The notes below the pieces were generated by a model, which had not been told where the DNA came from, did no database searches, and saw only the letters and a list, made by a program, of their open reading frames with translations. Below are positions 13,171 to 25,312 of a stretch of DNA of 64,000 bases, piece after piece. The position numbers and the translations under genes were made by a program. This DNA is from Erigeron canadensis (lineage: Eukaryota > Streptophyta > Magnoliopsida > Asterales > Asteraceae): the NCBI RefSeq assembly GCF_010389155.1, contig NC_057766.1:2418001-2482000 (forward strand). Direction: 5' to 3'. Position 1 is the first letter of the stretch, and each line of letters begins with the position of its first letter.

Positions 13171-14005
13171 ATACGAGGATAAAGCAGATGGGGGCAATAA
13201 GTAGTATATATTGCTATAATGTTGATGGTTAGTTACTTCTTTAGCCCTATGTGAAAGATAAGCCTGCCATGCATTGTGTAATTCAATTTGTTGTCAAGGA
13301 GCAAGAAATTGATGTTAAAAAATAATCGGTGTCTGATTTGTGTGCATTTGTTGTATCCTGCAAACATTCATCTTGGGTTTGAATTGTTTTGGCTGCACCC
13401 AGAAATAGGTTGATATGCATGTTGAGTTTCTGTGTACAAATGTACAATATGCGTATCATACTATGATAGAAACTAACAGATTTGAATAAAACAAAATGGA
13501 GATGAAGTTATATAAACGAGTTAATCGTGAAACAATTTCATTAATTGTTGTCTTTGTTTAACATAAAGTGGCAGAAAAATGCTGCTAACCAGTGTGGCCT
13601 GGTATAAAATTGTCAGGATATTCTCGCAAGAGGTCTCACCTTTGAACCAAATCCTTCCTACTTATCTATCAAAAAAATTAAAAAAAACCCAAATACTTCA
13701 CTCCATGTGCTATCTGACCAACATCTTAAATAGAAATGCCTAATTCGTGTTTTCCTAGTCTAATACAGGAAGACAGTAACGTATATTGGTTTGAGCTGAA
13801 GGACGAAATCCGTTAAAAGGTAATCATATTGTTAAATATTCCTTTACACCATGGACTTTTCATCAAGTACGAAGATAACAAACAAGCAGAAGTGATTGGT
13901 ATAAAGAAGAAATAAAGCCAAAAGATATTCATTAATGAGAGTAGCATATCCCACACAGTGACATTGTGACAAGACAAAACTGGTGTTGGTCGGTGTGACA
14001 TCGTC
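13171..14005. other. AGPase 3' flank
   Basis: This is the non-coding 3' side of the minus-strand AGPase gene. It contains its likely 3' UTR next to 14005 and AT-rich sequence with no recognisable feature. Confidence 0.4.
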
Positions 14006-16444
14006 TTAGATGACAGTGCCTGACGGAATCAATGCGTCTTTGATGATGGTCACAATGCCACTCTTAATGAAGTACCCATCCGTTTCCCTTGCTAGTTCTT
14101 CAACATTGTCCGCATTTACAATCTGCAAGCACAACAACAATGTATGTCATATACCAATTGCATATTTACAATTTCTTAGTTGACTTATTATTTACCTTCA
14201 CATTATCTCCAATCCGAGCATTTTTGTCGATTATAGCTCTCTTGATATGTGTGTTCTTTCCGATACCTATAGGAACACCACCCTTCGCTTCCAACAGTCT
14301 TCTGTCTGCATCAGTCTGATCCATATAAACAATAACTACCCATTAGCTATCTTGTAGCACAGAAACTTGCGGAGGGTAATATTTAGAAATCTACGATATC
14401 GTTCACAAAAAAGGATAACAAGAACAAAATATGATTTTCGTTATAATTTAGCTACAAACCTCATAATAGTCAGCTCCCATGAGCAAAGTGTCTTCAATTA
14501 TCGCACCCTCAGATATGCATGACCGAAGGCCAACCACAGAATGATGAATTTTACAATTCTGTATACAGAGCAAAAAAATGAAGATCACATAAAAGATCCA
14601 CATTATCCCAGCAATAAATAGTTCCTCAATAATATCCAGAGATGCATTTGTGTGACATAACAAAATATGTACCTTGATAACACAACCCTCACCAATGACA
14701 CTGTCTGTGACATCAGCATTCAACATTTTTGAAGGCGGTAAATAGCGTGGTTGTGTATAGATTGGAGCAGAGCGGTCATAGAAACTGTGTATGAACAAAT
14801 GGGACATGTTGAACTTTTTTTCTTCTTATGTCACCGATGGAACAAGTTTCTGGTGAGTTATATAACAAAGTGTGTGCAGCTAACCTGAAGTCTGGAACTG
14901 GTTTCTTGGTTATCCCCAAATTTGCATGATAGAAAGCCTCGATGGTACCAATGTCCTCCCAGTAACCATCATACAGGTAAGCTTGTACCTAGTAGTGAAG
15001 AAGCATACATATATAAACATATATATGTATATATAACGTGGCTTGTATAAACTTTTGAAATATGTTTTGATAATAAATTGAAGATATGTATTAGCAAAAC
15101 TCACTCGTAATCCAATGGAAGTTGCACCTGGAATTACTTCACTTCCAAAGTCATTGGCCTTTGGAAACTTCTCTCTAAGTAAATCCAACATAACATTCTT
15201 ACTGAAAACATATATTCCCATACTTGCAATAAAAGGCATTTCTTTTGCCCTGTTTTCATCTAATCCTAGAATGGTGGTATCAACCTAACATGAATATAGA
15301 CCGTGATCAGGAAAAACTTCAACACTGAAACAATTATACAATCTCTCTCTCTCTCTATCGTCATACCTTCATTGCCTGTAATTGCTCTCCCTTTGGCTTT
15401 TCTGAAAACTCGATTATTCTGCCTTCATCATCTATCTTCATTAATCCAAATGCAGTGGCACGCTTTTCATCCATGGGGAGAGCAGCGACAGTTATATCAG
15501 CATCACTCTCCCTATGAGCTTGAATAAATTTTTCATAGTCCATCCGATACAAATGATCACCAGCAAGAACAAGAAATTCTAATACATTTTGTTCTTCAAG
15601 CAACCACAGATACTGTCTTACAGCATCAGCTGTACCCTGACCAAATTAAAGCAAAATAGTATTAAGATTACTTACCACATATATGAATGCCAAATAAATA
15701 ATAAGATTAATTTTGTATATACCTGGAACCAATCCGGATTCTCAGGACTTTGTTGTGCTGCGAGGACTTCAACAAAACCTTCATTCTTATAGCCACCCAT
15801 GTTGCTTGCATACGCTCGTGACAAATGACGATTAAGGGATGCAGAATTGAATTGGGTAAGTACATATATCTTATTTACATTGCTGTTCAAACAATTGCTG
15901 ACAGGTATATCTATAAGTCTGTAATTTGCTCCCAATGGAACAGCAGGCTTGGCTCTTTTCTTTGTAAGAGGATATAGTCGAGTCCCTGCCCCACCACCAA
16001 GAATTATTCCAAGAACACTCTACAGATTCCATCAAAAAATTGCATCATCATATATTATATAGATCAACAACCCCGGTGATTAACATAACCGATCTACTGA
16101 AGTAGTACATCGGCAAAAGTATAATGTAAGTTCATGTTATATGGGCAACTAAAATTGTATTAAAAACAAAGTAACTTTAAACACAGGTTACGAAATGTGC
16201 ATACTTTGCTAGCATCAGGGTCAAGACAGGTCTGAGAATAACTAGAGTCCGTAACAGCTTTGGGGGAAACGACATTCGGGCTTCTTCTTCCCACATCCAG
16301 ATTAATCTTAAAATCACATATTTTTAGAGCATTGGTACTCTTTAAAAGAATATTTTGGCCAAATATCTGAGAAGCACTGGAAGAAGCAAGGCGTGTCGCA
16401 GAGGGGGACGTATTGTTACTCACTACCATTGATTGAATAGTCAT
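14006..16444 (-). CDS. APS1: Glucose-1-phosphate adenylyltransferase (ADP-glucose pyrophosphorylase) small subunit, plastidial
   Basis: The enzyme makes ADP-glucose and pyrophosphate from glucose-1-phosphate and ATP, the committed step of starch synthesis in plastids, as a heterotetramer of small (catalytic) and large (regulatory) subunits. Nine coding exons on the minus strand are 16205-16444, 15723-16019, 15367-15636, 15105-15284, 14885-14988, 14673-14784, 14460-14558, 14196-14315 and 14006-14122. All have GT-AG borders and the frame is continuous, giving 512 residues. Residues 1-70 are a Ser-rich transit peptide. Cys73 in QTCLDPDAS is the small-subunit redox cysteine that can bridge two small subunits. 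The nucleotide-binding [12 protein letters not shown] is at 88-99, followed by [19 protein letters not shown], the catalytic-site block [14 protein letters not shown], and [15 protein letters not shown]-terminal beta-helix holds [19 protein letters not shown] and [12 protein letters not shown], ending SGTVI. The ATG at 16444 is used because the longer frame begins with TTG. The gene appears functional. Confidence 0.96.
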
Positions 16445-16679
16445 TACTATCAAGTAGACTGAGTGTATTTTTTGGACTTATGAAATGATATGTAATACTG
16501 TATAATGAATGCAATACTGCAATGTGATGAAGCAATTACAAAAAATATGGGGAGGAGATTTAACAGAATATCTGCTATGTGGATGTGGAGTGTGTGTACA
16601 CATGACACTTACAGACTCATGCACACATCCTGCCAAACTATATGTCTGTCCCTACATAGTAACATACAATGACCATCAC
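16445..16679 (-). promoter_or_regulatory. Proximal upstream region of the AGPase small-subunit gene
   Basis: These 235 bp lie between the AGPase start codon and a dispersed repeat copy that starts near 16680. The core promoter or 5' leader must lie here or inside the repeat. No unambiguous TATA box was fixed. Confidence 0.35.
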
Positions 16680-18075
16680 TATTTATCCCTTTTATTATGT
16701 GAAAATTTGTCAAGTTGGGGTATATGTTAGTGATAATAACTGATCACATGTCAGATTGGTAAAAATATTTTTTACTATTAAGCTAGCTAAAACCAACCTT
16801 TTTTGACTCGCCCTTAAAAGTTACCTTTTTGCACAATTAACTGCATGCTCATTTTACCACCTAAAACTATAGCCATTAAGCAGTCTGGGTGATATAAACG
16901 GATGGGTGATACGGTATAATGAATATAGCCAAAAATCCATTCCAATGTCTGGGAGGAAGTAGATAACAGAAACATGCATAACAAAACGATTTAAAACATT
17001 ATAAGGTACCCCTTAAGTTTCAAATATGTTACTCAAGTGTGTTAAAGTACAATGTAGCGTAGGGTTGAGTTCGGGTCAACATGGCAACACCCGGCCCGGA
17101 CTGGACCGAACCAGTCAAACCCCAAGACCAAAAAACAGAGAACAGAAACCCAAGGAATGGACCAATATTGAGTCGGTTTTTAACCATTTGGACCTTTTTT
17201 GGGCTTCTGCTGGGCTATTAGTAAGCTATCTTAAAGAAAAATACAAAATAGTTATATTCTTTACCATTTTGCTGCCAAATGCCAGTTACAAAAAGATTCA
17301 GATTTCTACATTGTATGAAATATGAAAATAGAGTATGTAACACCTATATAGTAGAAAAGAAATGAAATCCGACACAGCAACATAACCAATCTAAATGAAA
17401 AGAACTGTAAAAAAGTACTTATGATGAGGAGTCGACTTGAGTCATTTCATTAGGCAGTAATTCCACACGGACTTGAACAGACAGAAGCATTCCTTCAAGT
17501 CTTGTTCTTCAGTAATCCTTGTCCAATCCCATTCAGAAAAGTATGCTAATACTGTATGGAATTCTAACCAAGTTTAACTTTTGAGTTTTAATCGATTTGC
17601 TTATATACACCAGCATAAGTGTGCATTAGGCTCATCCCTAATACCATGCATAAGTAGTTCGACTAATGTTGAATATCTGAATGCGCAAATACATCATGCC
17701 CCTGCAATTTACTTAAGATGTTCCACTTTAGACTCATTTACATTTTAATCTGTCGATTTGAGATTCTGAGCCATGATTTATCGAATCAAATAAAATATGA
17801 GGAAGAATGTAGGGTTAGAACATAAAATATGGACGTTCTATAAAGACGATAACATTTGGGTGGTGATAAAATGTCGTTGGTTGATGACAGAAATCAACAA
17901 TTTCTAGTTCTAACAGATGATCTAAAAGTGAACATTTCACTAAGTTTGGCATCTTGTTGAATCAATGGTGTATGTGTCTTAACATTTCTTGCGTTGCTGG
18001 TGGCAATATCTTGCGTTGTTTTGTCTGCATTTTATGTAAACTCATCAGTAGTATATTTTTCAGTAGATTTTAGAG
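16680..18075. repeat. Dispersed repeat family, copy 2 (deleted form)
   Basis: The first 180 bp match 10510-10620. From 16917 (ATATAGCCAAAAATCCATTCC) it matches copies 1 and 3. At about 17790 it jumps straight to the GGAAGAATGTAGGGTTAGAA block, which in copy 3 lies at 62884, so the segment equal to 62125-62883 is absent here. The end (about 17995-18075, TTTTTCAGTAGATT) matches 63885-63960. The GC-rich CCCGGCCCGGACTGGACCGA block is at about 17090. No coding frame is conserved. Confidence 0.75.
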
Positions 18076-18124
18076 CAACATTTAAGATTATGAGACAGTG
18101 ATGTTTCCTAAATGCATTTGAGTC

Positions 18125-18274
18125 ATTAATTAATAAGAGGTGATTCCTACACAACACAATTTTACCATACACAACAATATGTGCATTAGACAGTTATACT
18201 GTACAACTATTTAATGCATATATTGTTGTGTATGGTAAATTTGTGTTATGAAGGGATCATTTCCCTTAATTAAT
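18125..18274. mobile_element. Hairpin MITE, about 150 bp
   Basis: Two arms of about 60 bp are near-perfect inverted repeats: ACCATACACAACAATATGTG near 18165 and its reverse, CATATATTGTTGTGTATGGT, near 18220, with further matching outer parts (GATTCCTACACAACAC against GTGTTATGAAGGGATC). Ends read ATTAATTAA at both sides. No coding. Confidence 0.8.
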
Positions 18275-18275
18275 C

Positions 18276-18763
18276 TAAAATATGATGTCATATAATTATT
18301 TAACATAATTAATTCTAGATTTTTAAATCTACTAATTATTTATGGAAAGTATTAAAAGTGAAATTAGCTAACTTACAAATATCAAAAGTGAAAAAGACTT
18401 CACTAAAAAGATCACAATCTTAGTGTATAAAAACCTTGACTGCAGAAGTATTTTGATGCATGTAAAGTTTGTTCCTAAACAAAAGAAAGTATGTATAAAA
18501 TCCGTCTACAAAATTATTATATAATCCTTTTATATGATATTGTTATATTATATTGACCATAAATATCCACATAAAAATTTTAGAAAGATTTTTAGAGTAT
18601 TTAGTTAAAAAGATTAATCATTTTTAGACTATTTATTTGAATTAAGTGTTGGCTAAAAGTTTATAATGTATATATCAGCAATTACCTTCTTTAATAAAGG
18701 AAGTGGATGTGAATAGTAGCTATTTTGTCTTCATCTTCATTTTCAGTATAAATAAAACATATA
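18276..18763. other. AT-rich intergenic DNA
   Basis: No gene or clear repeat was recognised. Confidence 0.4.
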
Positions 18764-18779
18764 TCATATATGCTTAAAG

Positions 18780-18810
<31 letters not shown>

Positions 18811-19870
18811 TTTGAACTTTTAATTCCTTTATTTTTGCACCCACATAATTTTCATATATAACCTTAGAGTTTTATATTTAAACAGATTCATATTTATACT
18901 CTTGTCCCTTATTGTTTCATTTGATTTTATTTCAAACTAATTTAAGTAACATGATTTTATTTAAACATTATCATTTTTAAAATTAAAAAAAAAACTTTTT
19001 TTAAATTTTTTGTTTTTAGATTTTACTGTTGGGGTTTTATAAACATTTATTTTTTGTGTAATAGTATTAATTTTAATATTTTGTTTCTTTTTAAAAAAAA
19101 ATCTAAAACATTTGTTATATTTTTAAACAAATTTCTGATATTAAATTGTTTACATATATTCTGTTGATTCTTATTATTTTCTTTTGACTTTTGAGTTTAT
19201 TTTATCAACATTTTTTCTTTCTTATTATTCTTTTGAGTGACATAAACATGATGGTGTATTGGTACATTGCTACTTTTTTCCTTCTTTTTAGACCCTTAAC
19301 ATATATCATGGAATGACATTATTTTGTAACTTATTTTTTTTTTTTTACATTTATTATATACATTTAGTCTTAACTTTTGTTTAGCTTTTTGCTTTTTTGG
19401 CTTGTATTTTACAATTTTGTTTATACTTTGTAACATTATCTTTTTTATAGCATTTTTTTACAACATTATGTTTTAATTAATATTCCATTTGTATATTTAC
19501 AGTTTTTAAATTTTTTTGCTTTCTACCATATTTTTAATAAACTTTTTGTTATTTTTTTTGTAAAATTTTGTATTGCATATATGTTATTCAATTTTCTTTT
19601 CGTTATAATTTTTTGTTCTCGTTTGATTTTTGAGTTTGTTTTTAAATTATTTTATAAAATAATAGTATTTGATATGTGACAACTTTATTTATTTTACCAG
19701 TTGTTTTTATATTGAATTAAATGAATACTAACTGTTTTTATAAAAAGTTTATGGTTCTATTGGCACTCGGCGCATGTCTTTGATCAACAACGGTTCCGTC
19801 ACTTTTACCCATACACATCAACGCTCTTTTAATACCCGATGCCGCCCAACGGGCGGCCCGGGCTACCTAG
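18764..19870 (+). mobile_element. Non-autonomous Helitron (candidate)
   Basis: The 3' end is strong. A GC-rich hairpin GCCGCCC-AAC-GGGCGGC at about 19840-19856 is followed after ten bases by CTAG at 19867-19870 and then T, the canonical Helitron 3' terminus. The 5' end TC at 18764 (TCATATATGCTTAAAG) is inferred from the usual TC start and is less certain. There is no Rep/helicase gene in the 1.1 kb interior, which is AT-rich and carries the poly-C run at 18780. Confidence 0.6.
18780..18807. repeat. 28-base poly-C run
   Basis: An uninterrupted run of C lies just inside the proposed 5' end of the Helitron. Its exact length may be affected by sequencing or assembly. Confidence 0.85.
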
Positions 19871-20170
19871 TTATTAATAATTAGTTAGTTGCTGCCCGTG
19901 CATTGCATTGCTGCGTGAACAACTCTTTTCGGAAACTGGCATAATAATTTGGTTTAAAACCAAATAAGCGATTCCCTTATACATGTTTAAGATGAGGAGA
20001 TTTTCATATATGTCCTATTTTAAAGACATAATTACATATATGTCTAAAACATTTTTTAAAAGCATTGTATTTATGCATTAAAAACTTGCACTTAAGGCAT
20101 ATATGTAATTTAAAATGGGATATAGATTGATATAAAAGCCTATTTATGTACTATAAATCTATGTAGAGTT

Positions 20171-21561
20171 TTATGCATAAACATTTGAAAAATCTTGCAA
20201 TTCGTTGCTGGCATGACATATCTCATCTTCAGAATTGACAACCTCTATGTTTAAGTCAACTGCATATATAGGGTTGAAGGTCACAACTCTTAGCACAGGA
20301 GGTATCCTCTTCTACAAAAGCAACAAACTCTCTAAAACTCACTAAAACTGGAAAATAAAATTATAAAAGTAACAAAATATATGTCATTAGATTACCTGGA
20401 CAAAAAATGATTAACGTAAATCTTTTACATGTCATAAATCTTATGCAAAGTGCCAAAGTTGGTGTTGAAAATTTTAGAGCATGGATAAGAATGTACAGAA
20501 TCCAATTCCATTGCAGCTAAGATATGTGTTTGATGTACACATTCCATAACCTATGACATAAAAAATCTTTAGTACTGCAACTTCACACCCAGCTGTAGCC
20601 AGACCCATTAATAAAACTTAAATATACTACTAAACAAGGGGAGCTTCAACAACAACAACAACTGTAACCAATCCCTGAGCGGGGTATGGGGGAGGTGAGT
20701 TGTAAACAGTCTTACCTCTACCCAAAGATGTAAACAAGGGGAGCTTCAAGTTAACCCTTATAATACATACCACATTGCTTAAAATTCTATAAAAACAATG
20801 ATAGCTTGACAAATTCTATTGGAAAAGCTAGAACTTCCACTATATACAACCCGAAACATTCATGATATGGCTGTAACGAAGGGGGTTACTAACTTTATAA
20901 TCATAATCACCATTTCAAATAAAATAGTTTAAGAAATGGTCAACCCAGTCCGCCATTTTGTCACATGTTCAAACCCGTACCCATATTCACCAGCCCATCT
21001 TGCACGTCTACATTAGTGTAGTTGAAGATGGAGTGGGAAATTTGTCAAATGTTAATTATATTGCGTGAAAAATCAGAAAATCGTATTATTATTGAACTAA
21101 TATAATAATTTTAATTATATTTGAAATGCAAACAATTTATAATATATTTAAAATTTGAACAATGGCAGGTGTCAACGACCTGGCTCATTTTTATCTGTAC
21201 AAAAAATTACCCATGTAGACAAGAATCCATATTGCCCGATTACCCAATCCATCCAAGCTGCCCAATTTTCAGCTTAAAACCCACTTATAATAAAATAAAA
21301 AAATAAGCAAAAAAGCAACTTCATTTACCTCAAACATATCATCAAGGATGTTACTTCTGTACTCTGTCTCCAAAAGGTGGCACATGACTTAGCTGGATCT
21401 TTAACTTTCATTAAAACATATATCCCTGATGCATCTTCAAAACTGTTATCTTCTGTAGTTTCATTCAGTGATACTAAGTTGGAACTGACTATGAAATTTA
21501 GGACATATCGATCAGCGACCAACATACACCTTCTCCTCAGAAATAATAGGCAGTGAACCAT
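20171..21561 (-). pseudogene. Unrecognised multi-exon coding-like fragment
   Basis: On the minus strand three coding-like blocks have matching splice phases. Block a ends at 21329 with ILDDMFE before a GT donor. Block b is 20429-20550 (AG acceptor, starts VMECVHQTHILAAMEL, ends KIYD plus two bases before GT). Block c is 20171-20305 (AG acceptor completing the codon, IPPVLRVVTFNPIYAVDLN, ending in a stop). In block a the upstream reading frame (21330-21561, VKDPAKSCATFW) differs from the frame that leads into block b. Either a frameshift has broken the gene, or translation starts at an internal Met near 21390. I do not recognise the family. A SINE-like patch at 20640-20735 lies in the intron between a and b. 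It could be a decayed gene, a captured fragment or a real small gene. Confidence 0.4.
20640..20740. repeat. SINE-like fragment
   Basis: The block containing AAACAGTCTTACCTCTACCC beside (CAA)n resembles the 8449-8535 patch and the conserved core of plant Au-type SINEs as I remember it. Borders were not resolved. Confidence 0.35.
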
Positions 21562-21666
21562 TCAGACGGGAAAAAAATATGCTTAGGTTGTAGAAAGCGT
21601 TTTTCACAAACTTTAAGCAAAATAAAAAAAAAAAAAGCATTTAAAATAATACCTATAAAAATCGAA

Positions 21667-22397
21667 TCAGAATACAAACAACTTTTTAGATATGTGAACA
21701 ATAAAAACATATGTATGTGACGATGTTGGTGCTGGTGGTGACACAGGTACTACTGTTGCATGAAAGGGAACGGGAACCACACCGGTTGTTGGGATTGTGA
21801 TGGTTATGTTATTTTTTCGTTTCTTGGTAGTCTTCTGATCTTGCTTGACACCATTCAAGAAACTTCCTACTATAATCTGATTATTGTGAAAACCCGAACA
21901 ATAGTTTAATGAACCTTGCTTCAATTGGTAGAAAAGTTCAGATACAACTATTCGTAGATTGAGAAATACATATACCTGCACCGGAGTGGCAGCCCCCAAT
22001 AGACTTGCCACACTGCCACCAACGACCCGCCCATCAGGGCTTGACAGAGAAACACTTATCCCAATCGATATGTTCCTTATTCCTCCCTTATCGGACGGAA
22101 GAAATGATCCCACCAATGAAATTATCTCAAAACAACCCTTAAGAAAGATATTAAATAAAAGGTGTATAATTTTCATGAAAATTTAACAATCAATAGATAA
22201 GACCCTATATCACATTTTAATAGTTTTTTTTTATAAAAATGGAACAGATAAGCAGATGAATTTGTCACCTCATAAGTCAATGTACCACCAGAATAGTCGG
22301 GCGGGTGAAGGGTAACACTGGAAATTACGCCATTTGCAGACCGAATGCATAATGCACAGGGTCGTTGGTAGAATGATATAACCTTCATTGTCCCGTC
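21667..22397 (-). pseudogene. AT-hook motif nuclear-localized (AHL) protein, PPC-domain exons only
   Basis: AHL proteins are nuclear DNA-binding regulators with N-terminal AT-hooks and a PPC/DUF296 domain that mediates trimerisation. Three PPC exons are present in order on the minus strand: 22269-22397 (DGTMKVISF, ANGVISSVTLHPPDYSGGTL), 21976-22137 (FEIISLVGSFLPSD, SPDGRVVGGSVASLL) and from 21876 downward (IIVGSFLNGVKQDQK, reading to a stop at 21667). Splice borders are GT-AG and in phase. The family's usual first exon, with the start codon and the RGRPRK-type AT-hooks, was not found in the 1.7 kb upstream, up to the MITE at 24053. The first visible exon opens at an acceptor, so this is probably a truncated gene. 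Within the PPC some consensus residues differ (ICIRS and Gly to Cys before FEI). A distant first exon beyond a long repeat-filled intron remains possible. Confidence 0.7.
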
Positions 22398-24052
22398 CTA
22401 ATGTAAACCAAAACAAAATTTGTCTACTACCAATAATATAATTAAGAATATCTATAGTTTCATAGAAAGGCTACAATCTACATGTTTTCATGCCATATAT
22501 GGATATTAAACATTAAAATGGAATTTTAACTAAATTCAGGCAAGTTATCTTAAAAAGAAACAATCCACGTCTTGTGGATTGGATTGTCTATTCCCAGAAA
22601 GCCGTTTCGTCTTAACGACTAAACTTGTTTCACAAGCTCCAACCACTTAAATTGTACTACAAAAAGGCACGTTAAGTAACGGGTTAGGCAGGTCAAGCAC
22701 ATTGTGTAATACATCAAAATAGACCAGGGACAAATCACATTTGACATATTCATCAGCTTAATAATATTTTCTTCAAGATTTTGTTGATTATAGTTATTAA
22801 AAGACCAATAACAACCTTATTCATGTTTGTTTTTCTAGTCCAAACACTGTGTGCTATCTTATTCCATCATGATTCAATAATTGGCTCCCATGGGGCCGTA
22901 TTTTTTCCATCTAAGCATTAATGAGTGGAAGAGATATATTCATATAATAGGTGACCTAAACAACACAAATTGCAATTCACATAAGCATAAAAAGTAGGTA
23001 ACAAACAAACCTGGCCATCATGCATCAAAACTTAAATTAAGGAATGATGGAAGATAATATATATAATCAGTATATATTTACGATGATTAGAAATTATTGT
23101 TATTGTAATGAATAGATTAGGGCATGTGATAAAAGAAAAATGCTAAACAGGGAAGAAAAGAAAAGAAAAGAAATCAGGGGTTGTTTAAATGGGTCGCATG
23201 AAACCGGGTGACCTTTAGGTCCGCGTGTTCTTTTTTCTTTTAATAACTACTAAAAATTCAAATAATTATGGTTGCTTCGGGAAATAATAAAGGTTTATTG
23301 AGGTTCGGGATTAGGTTAGGAGTAGTTTTAATCAGGTTTGATAACTACAGTACTATTTTAGTTAACATATAGATAGATATAGATATAGATATAAACTATT
23401 TTATTAACAAGAAAAGAAAAAAGTAACATGTGTGTTAGTTTATGGTATCCTAGATTTATTTGTCGACAAAGAAAAAAAAATAGAAAAAGAAAATCATAAA
23501 ATGTAGATTGTATAGAAAGGAGGTAAAACGGTAAATTCGTTTAGGGCCGGCTAGGGACGGATGAGAAGCTAGCAGGAGTGTGGGTGTTGGGTGTGGTTCC
23601 TACACAGACACAGACACATATCTATATCTATATATCTACATTTTGTTATCAAATTTTCAACTACTCCATTTGACGCAGTCAACCCCCACATTGTTTAAGA
23701 CGATACGTATGTATCTTTTTTTTAATATACTAAAACACAATTATACTAATAATTTATTGACGAATTACAACTCTTAGTTTTCTCAGTTGATTTTTATTAT
23801 CAATTTTGACTTTAGTTTACATTTTTTTGTTTTTCATCACAAATTTACATTTTTTAACCAATAATTTTAATATAATAAATCAAAATTAATAGCTAATATA
23901 TATGTTGGATAAAATAATAACTAATATATATCACATAAATTTGCACTTTTTAACCAATAATTCCAATGTAATAAATCAAGAATATATTATAAAATTGAGT
24001 CATCGGAATCTTACTTTTTAAGTTTCATGATATATATATATATATATATATA
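22398..24052. other. AT-rich intergenic DNA upstream of the AHL fragment
   Basis: I searched this stretch for an AT-hook exon on the minus strand and saw none. It holds short GATA-type repeats near 23367-23390 and TA repeats ending at 24052. Confidence 0.45.
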
Positions 24053-24241
24053 TGGGGATGAGAATATAAAGCTGTTAGGTACCTAAGCTTATAAGTGGAA
24101 CACTCACATATTATTTTTTTAATCAATAAAATTCATGGGGCCCAAACATTTATTCATTAATCAAGAAATATTAAAAAATTTGTATGTGAGGGGTTCCATA
24201 CCTAAGCTTAGGTGTTAGACAGCCTTAAATTCACTTTTCCC
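24053..24241. mobile_element. Stowaway-like MITE, about 190 bp
   Basis: Inverted ends pair AGAATATAAAGCTGTTAGGT at the left with the reverse of CTAACACC..AGCCTTAAATTC at the right, each flanked by TA. Both arms continue into CCTAAGCTTA. No coding. Confidence 0.65.
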
Positions 24242-24259
24242 TATATATAAATATATATA

Positions 24260-25025
24260 CTAGGTCTTTTACCCCGCGCGATGCGCAATTGTTTAAAAAT
24301 ACAGTTCAATTAAGTGTTGGCTAAAATTATATATATACGCTAACAATTATTAACAAATTGTTTTTCTGTTTTAATAGTATATATAAACTCAGTCTATTTA
24401 TTATTTATGTTGTTAATTATTAACTGAAACCAAAAATTTTATATACAAAAACGAAAGATTTTTCACTAACACCTTTGATTAATAACCATTATGAGATTTG
24501 CCATTAAAAATAGTCACCCAAAATCTAAGAAAAAAAGTATTGTAGTTGAATAACAATAACAATAAAGCAAAGAAAAGATAAATCTTACTGTAATTAAGTT
24601 GTGTCATAACTAATAAATTAAGAAAAATAAAAAAGACATGCAATAGAACACATGAAACATAACAAATCGGTTAACTTGCATATTGAAAGTGGTGAAGAAC
24701 AAAATTAAAGAGAAAACTTAAGAATTTTATATAATTGTGTCGATGGCCATTAGGAAGCATATTTGTATAAAAATAAACAATATATTTACCACAAGTAATG
24801 TGTGTATTTTTGGAAAAATAATTTTTTAGAAATAAACAATATATTTACCACAAGTAATGTGTGTATTTTTTATAAATATAAATAAATGAAAATATAAATA
24901 AATATATTGTAAAAAAATATGGGGATGCCACCTAGGATAAATCCTATGTGGCAATATTTAAGGGTAGCTTTATAATAACGAGGATGTCTTAGAATGCTTG
25001 GATAATTACTGTTTTATTAATTAGA
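24260..25025 (-). mobile_element. Complete non-autonomous Helitron, 766 bp
   Basis: Read on the minus strand, the element starts TCTAATTAATAAAACAG at 25025 and ends CTAG at 24260. It sits exactly between A (25026) and T (24259), the Helitron target. Just inside the 3' end a GCGC-ATC-GCGC hairpin lies within GCGCATCGCGCGGGG, 11 bases before CTAG. It has no coding capacity, so it would move only with enzymes from an autonomous partner. Confidence 0.8.
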
Positions 25026-25039
25026 TATATATATATATG

Positions 25040-25190
25040 TACATATATAAGCTTTTGTTGGTAAGGTCTTTGGCCTTGGAAGGATCACCTGCGTTCGAAT
25101 CCACTTTTCAAATCGATAGGGTGAATTAATTGGTGATTTTTTGAAAGTTCTAGGTTCCATCTCAGGCTTTCGTATAATTTAAAAATGGAG
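25040..25190 (+). repeat. tRNA-related SINE-like sequence
   Basis: A box-A-like TTGGTAAGGTCTTTGGCCTT is followed 25 bases later by a box-B-like GCGTTCGAATCC, the arrangement of an internal RNA polymerase III promoter. Tail and target duplication were not defined. Confidence 0.4.
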
Positions 25191-25312
25191 TTACTATTTT
25201 AAAAGTAATAAAAATTAAAATGACCTCACGTAAATTAGACTATTTTTGAAGTGTATGTCATATATATATTTTTTTGAAAAGTAAGTTTCATTCACTATAT
25301 GATAGTGTTGTA

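Noticed and set aside
16445..16453. Start of AGPase three codons upstream (TTG)
   Set aside because: It is not an ATG. The in-frame ATG at 16444 is the reasonable plant start codon.
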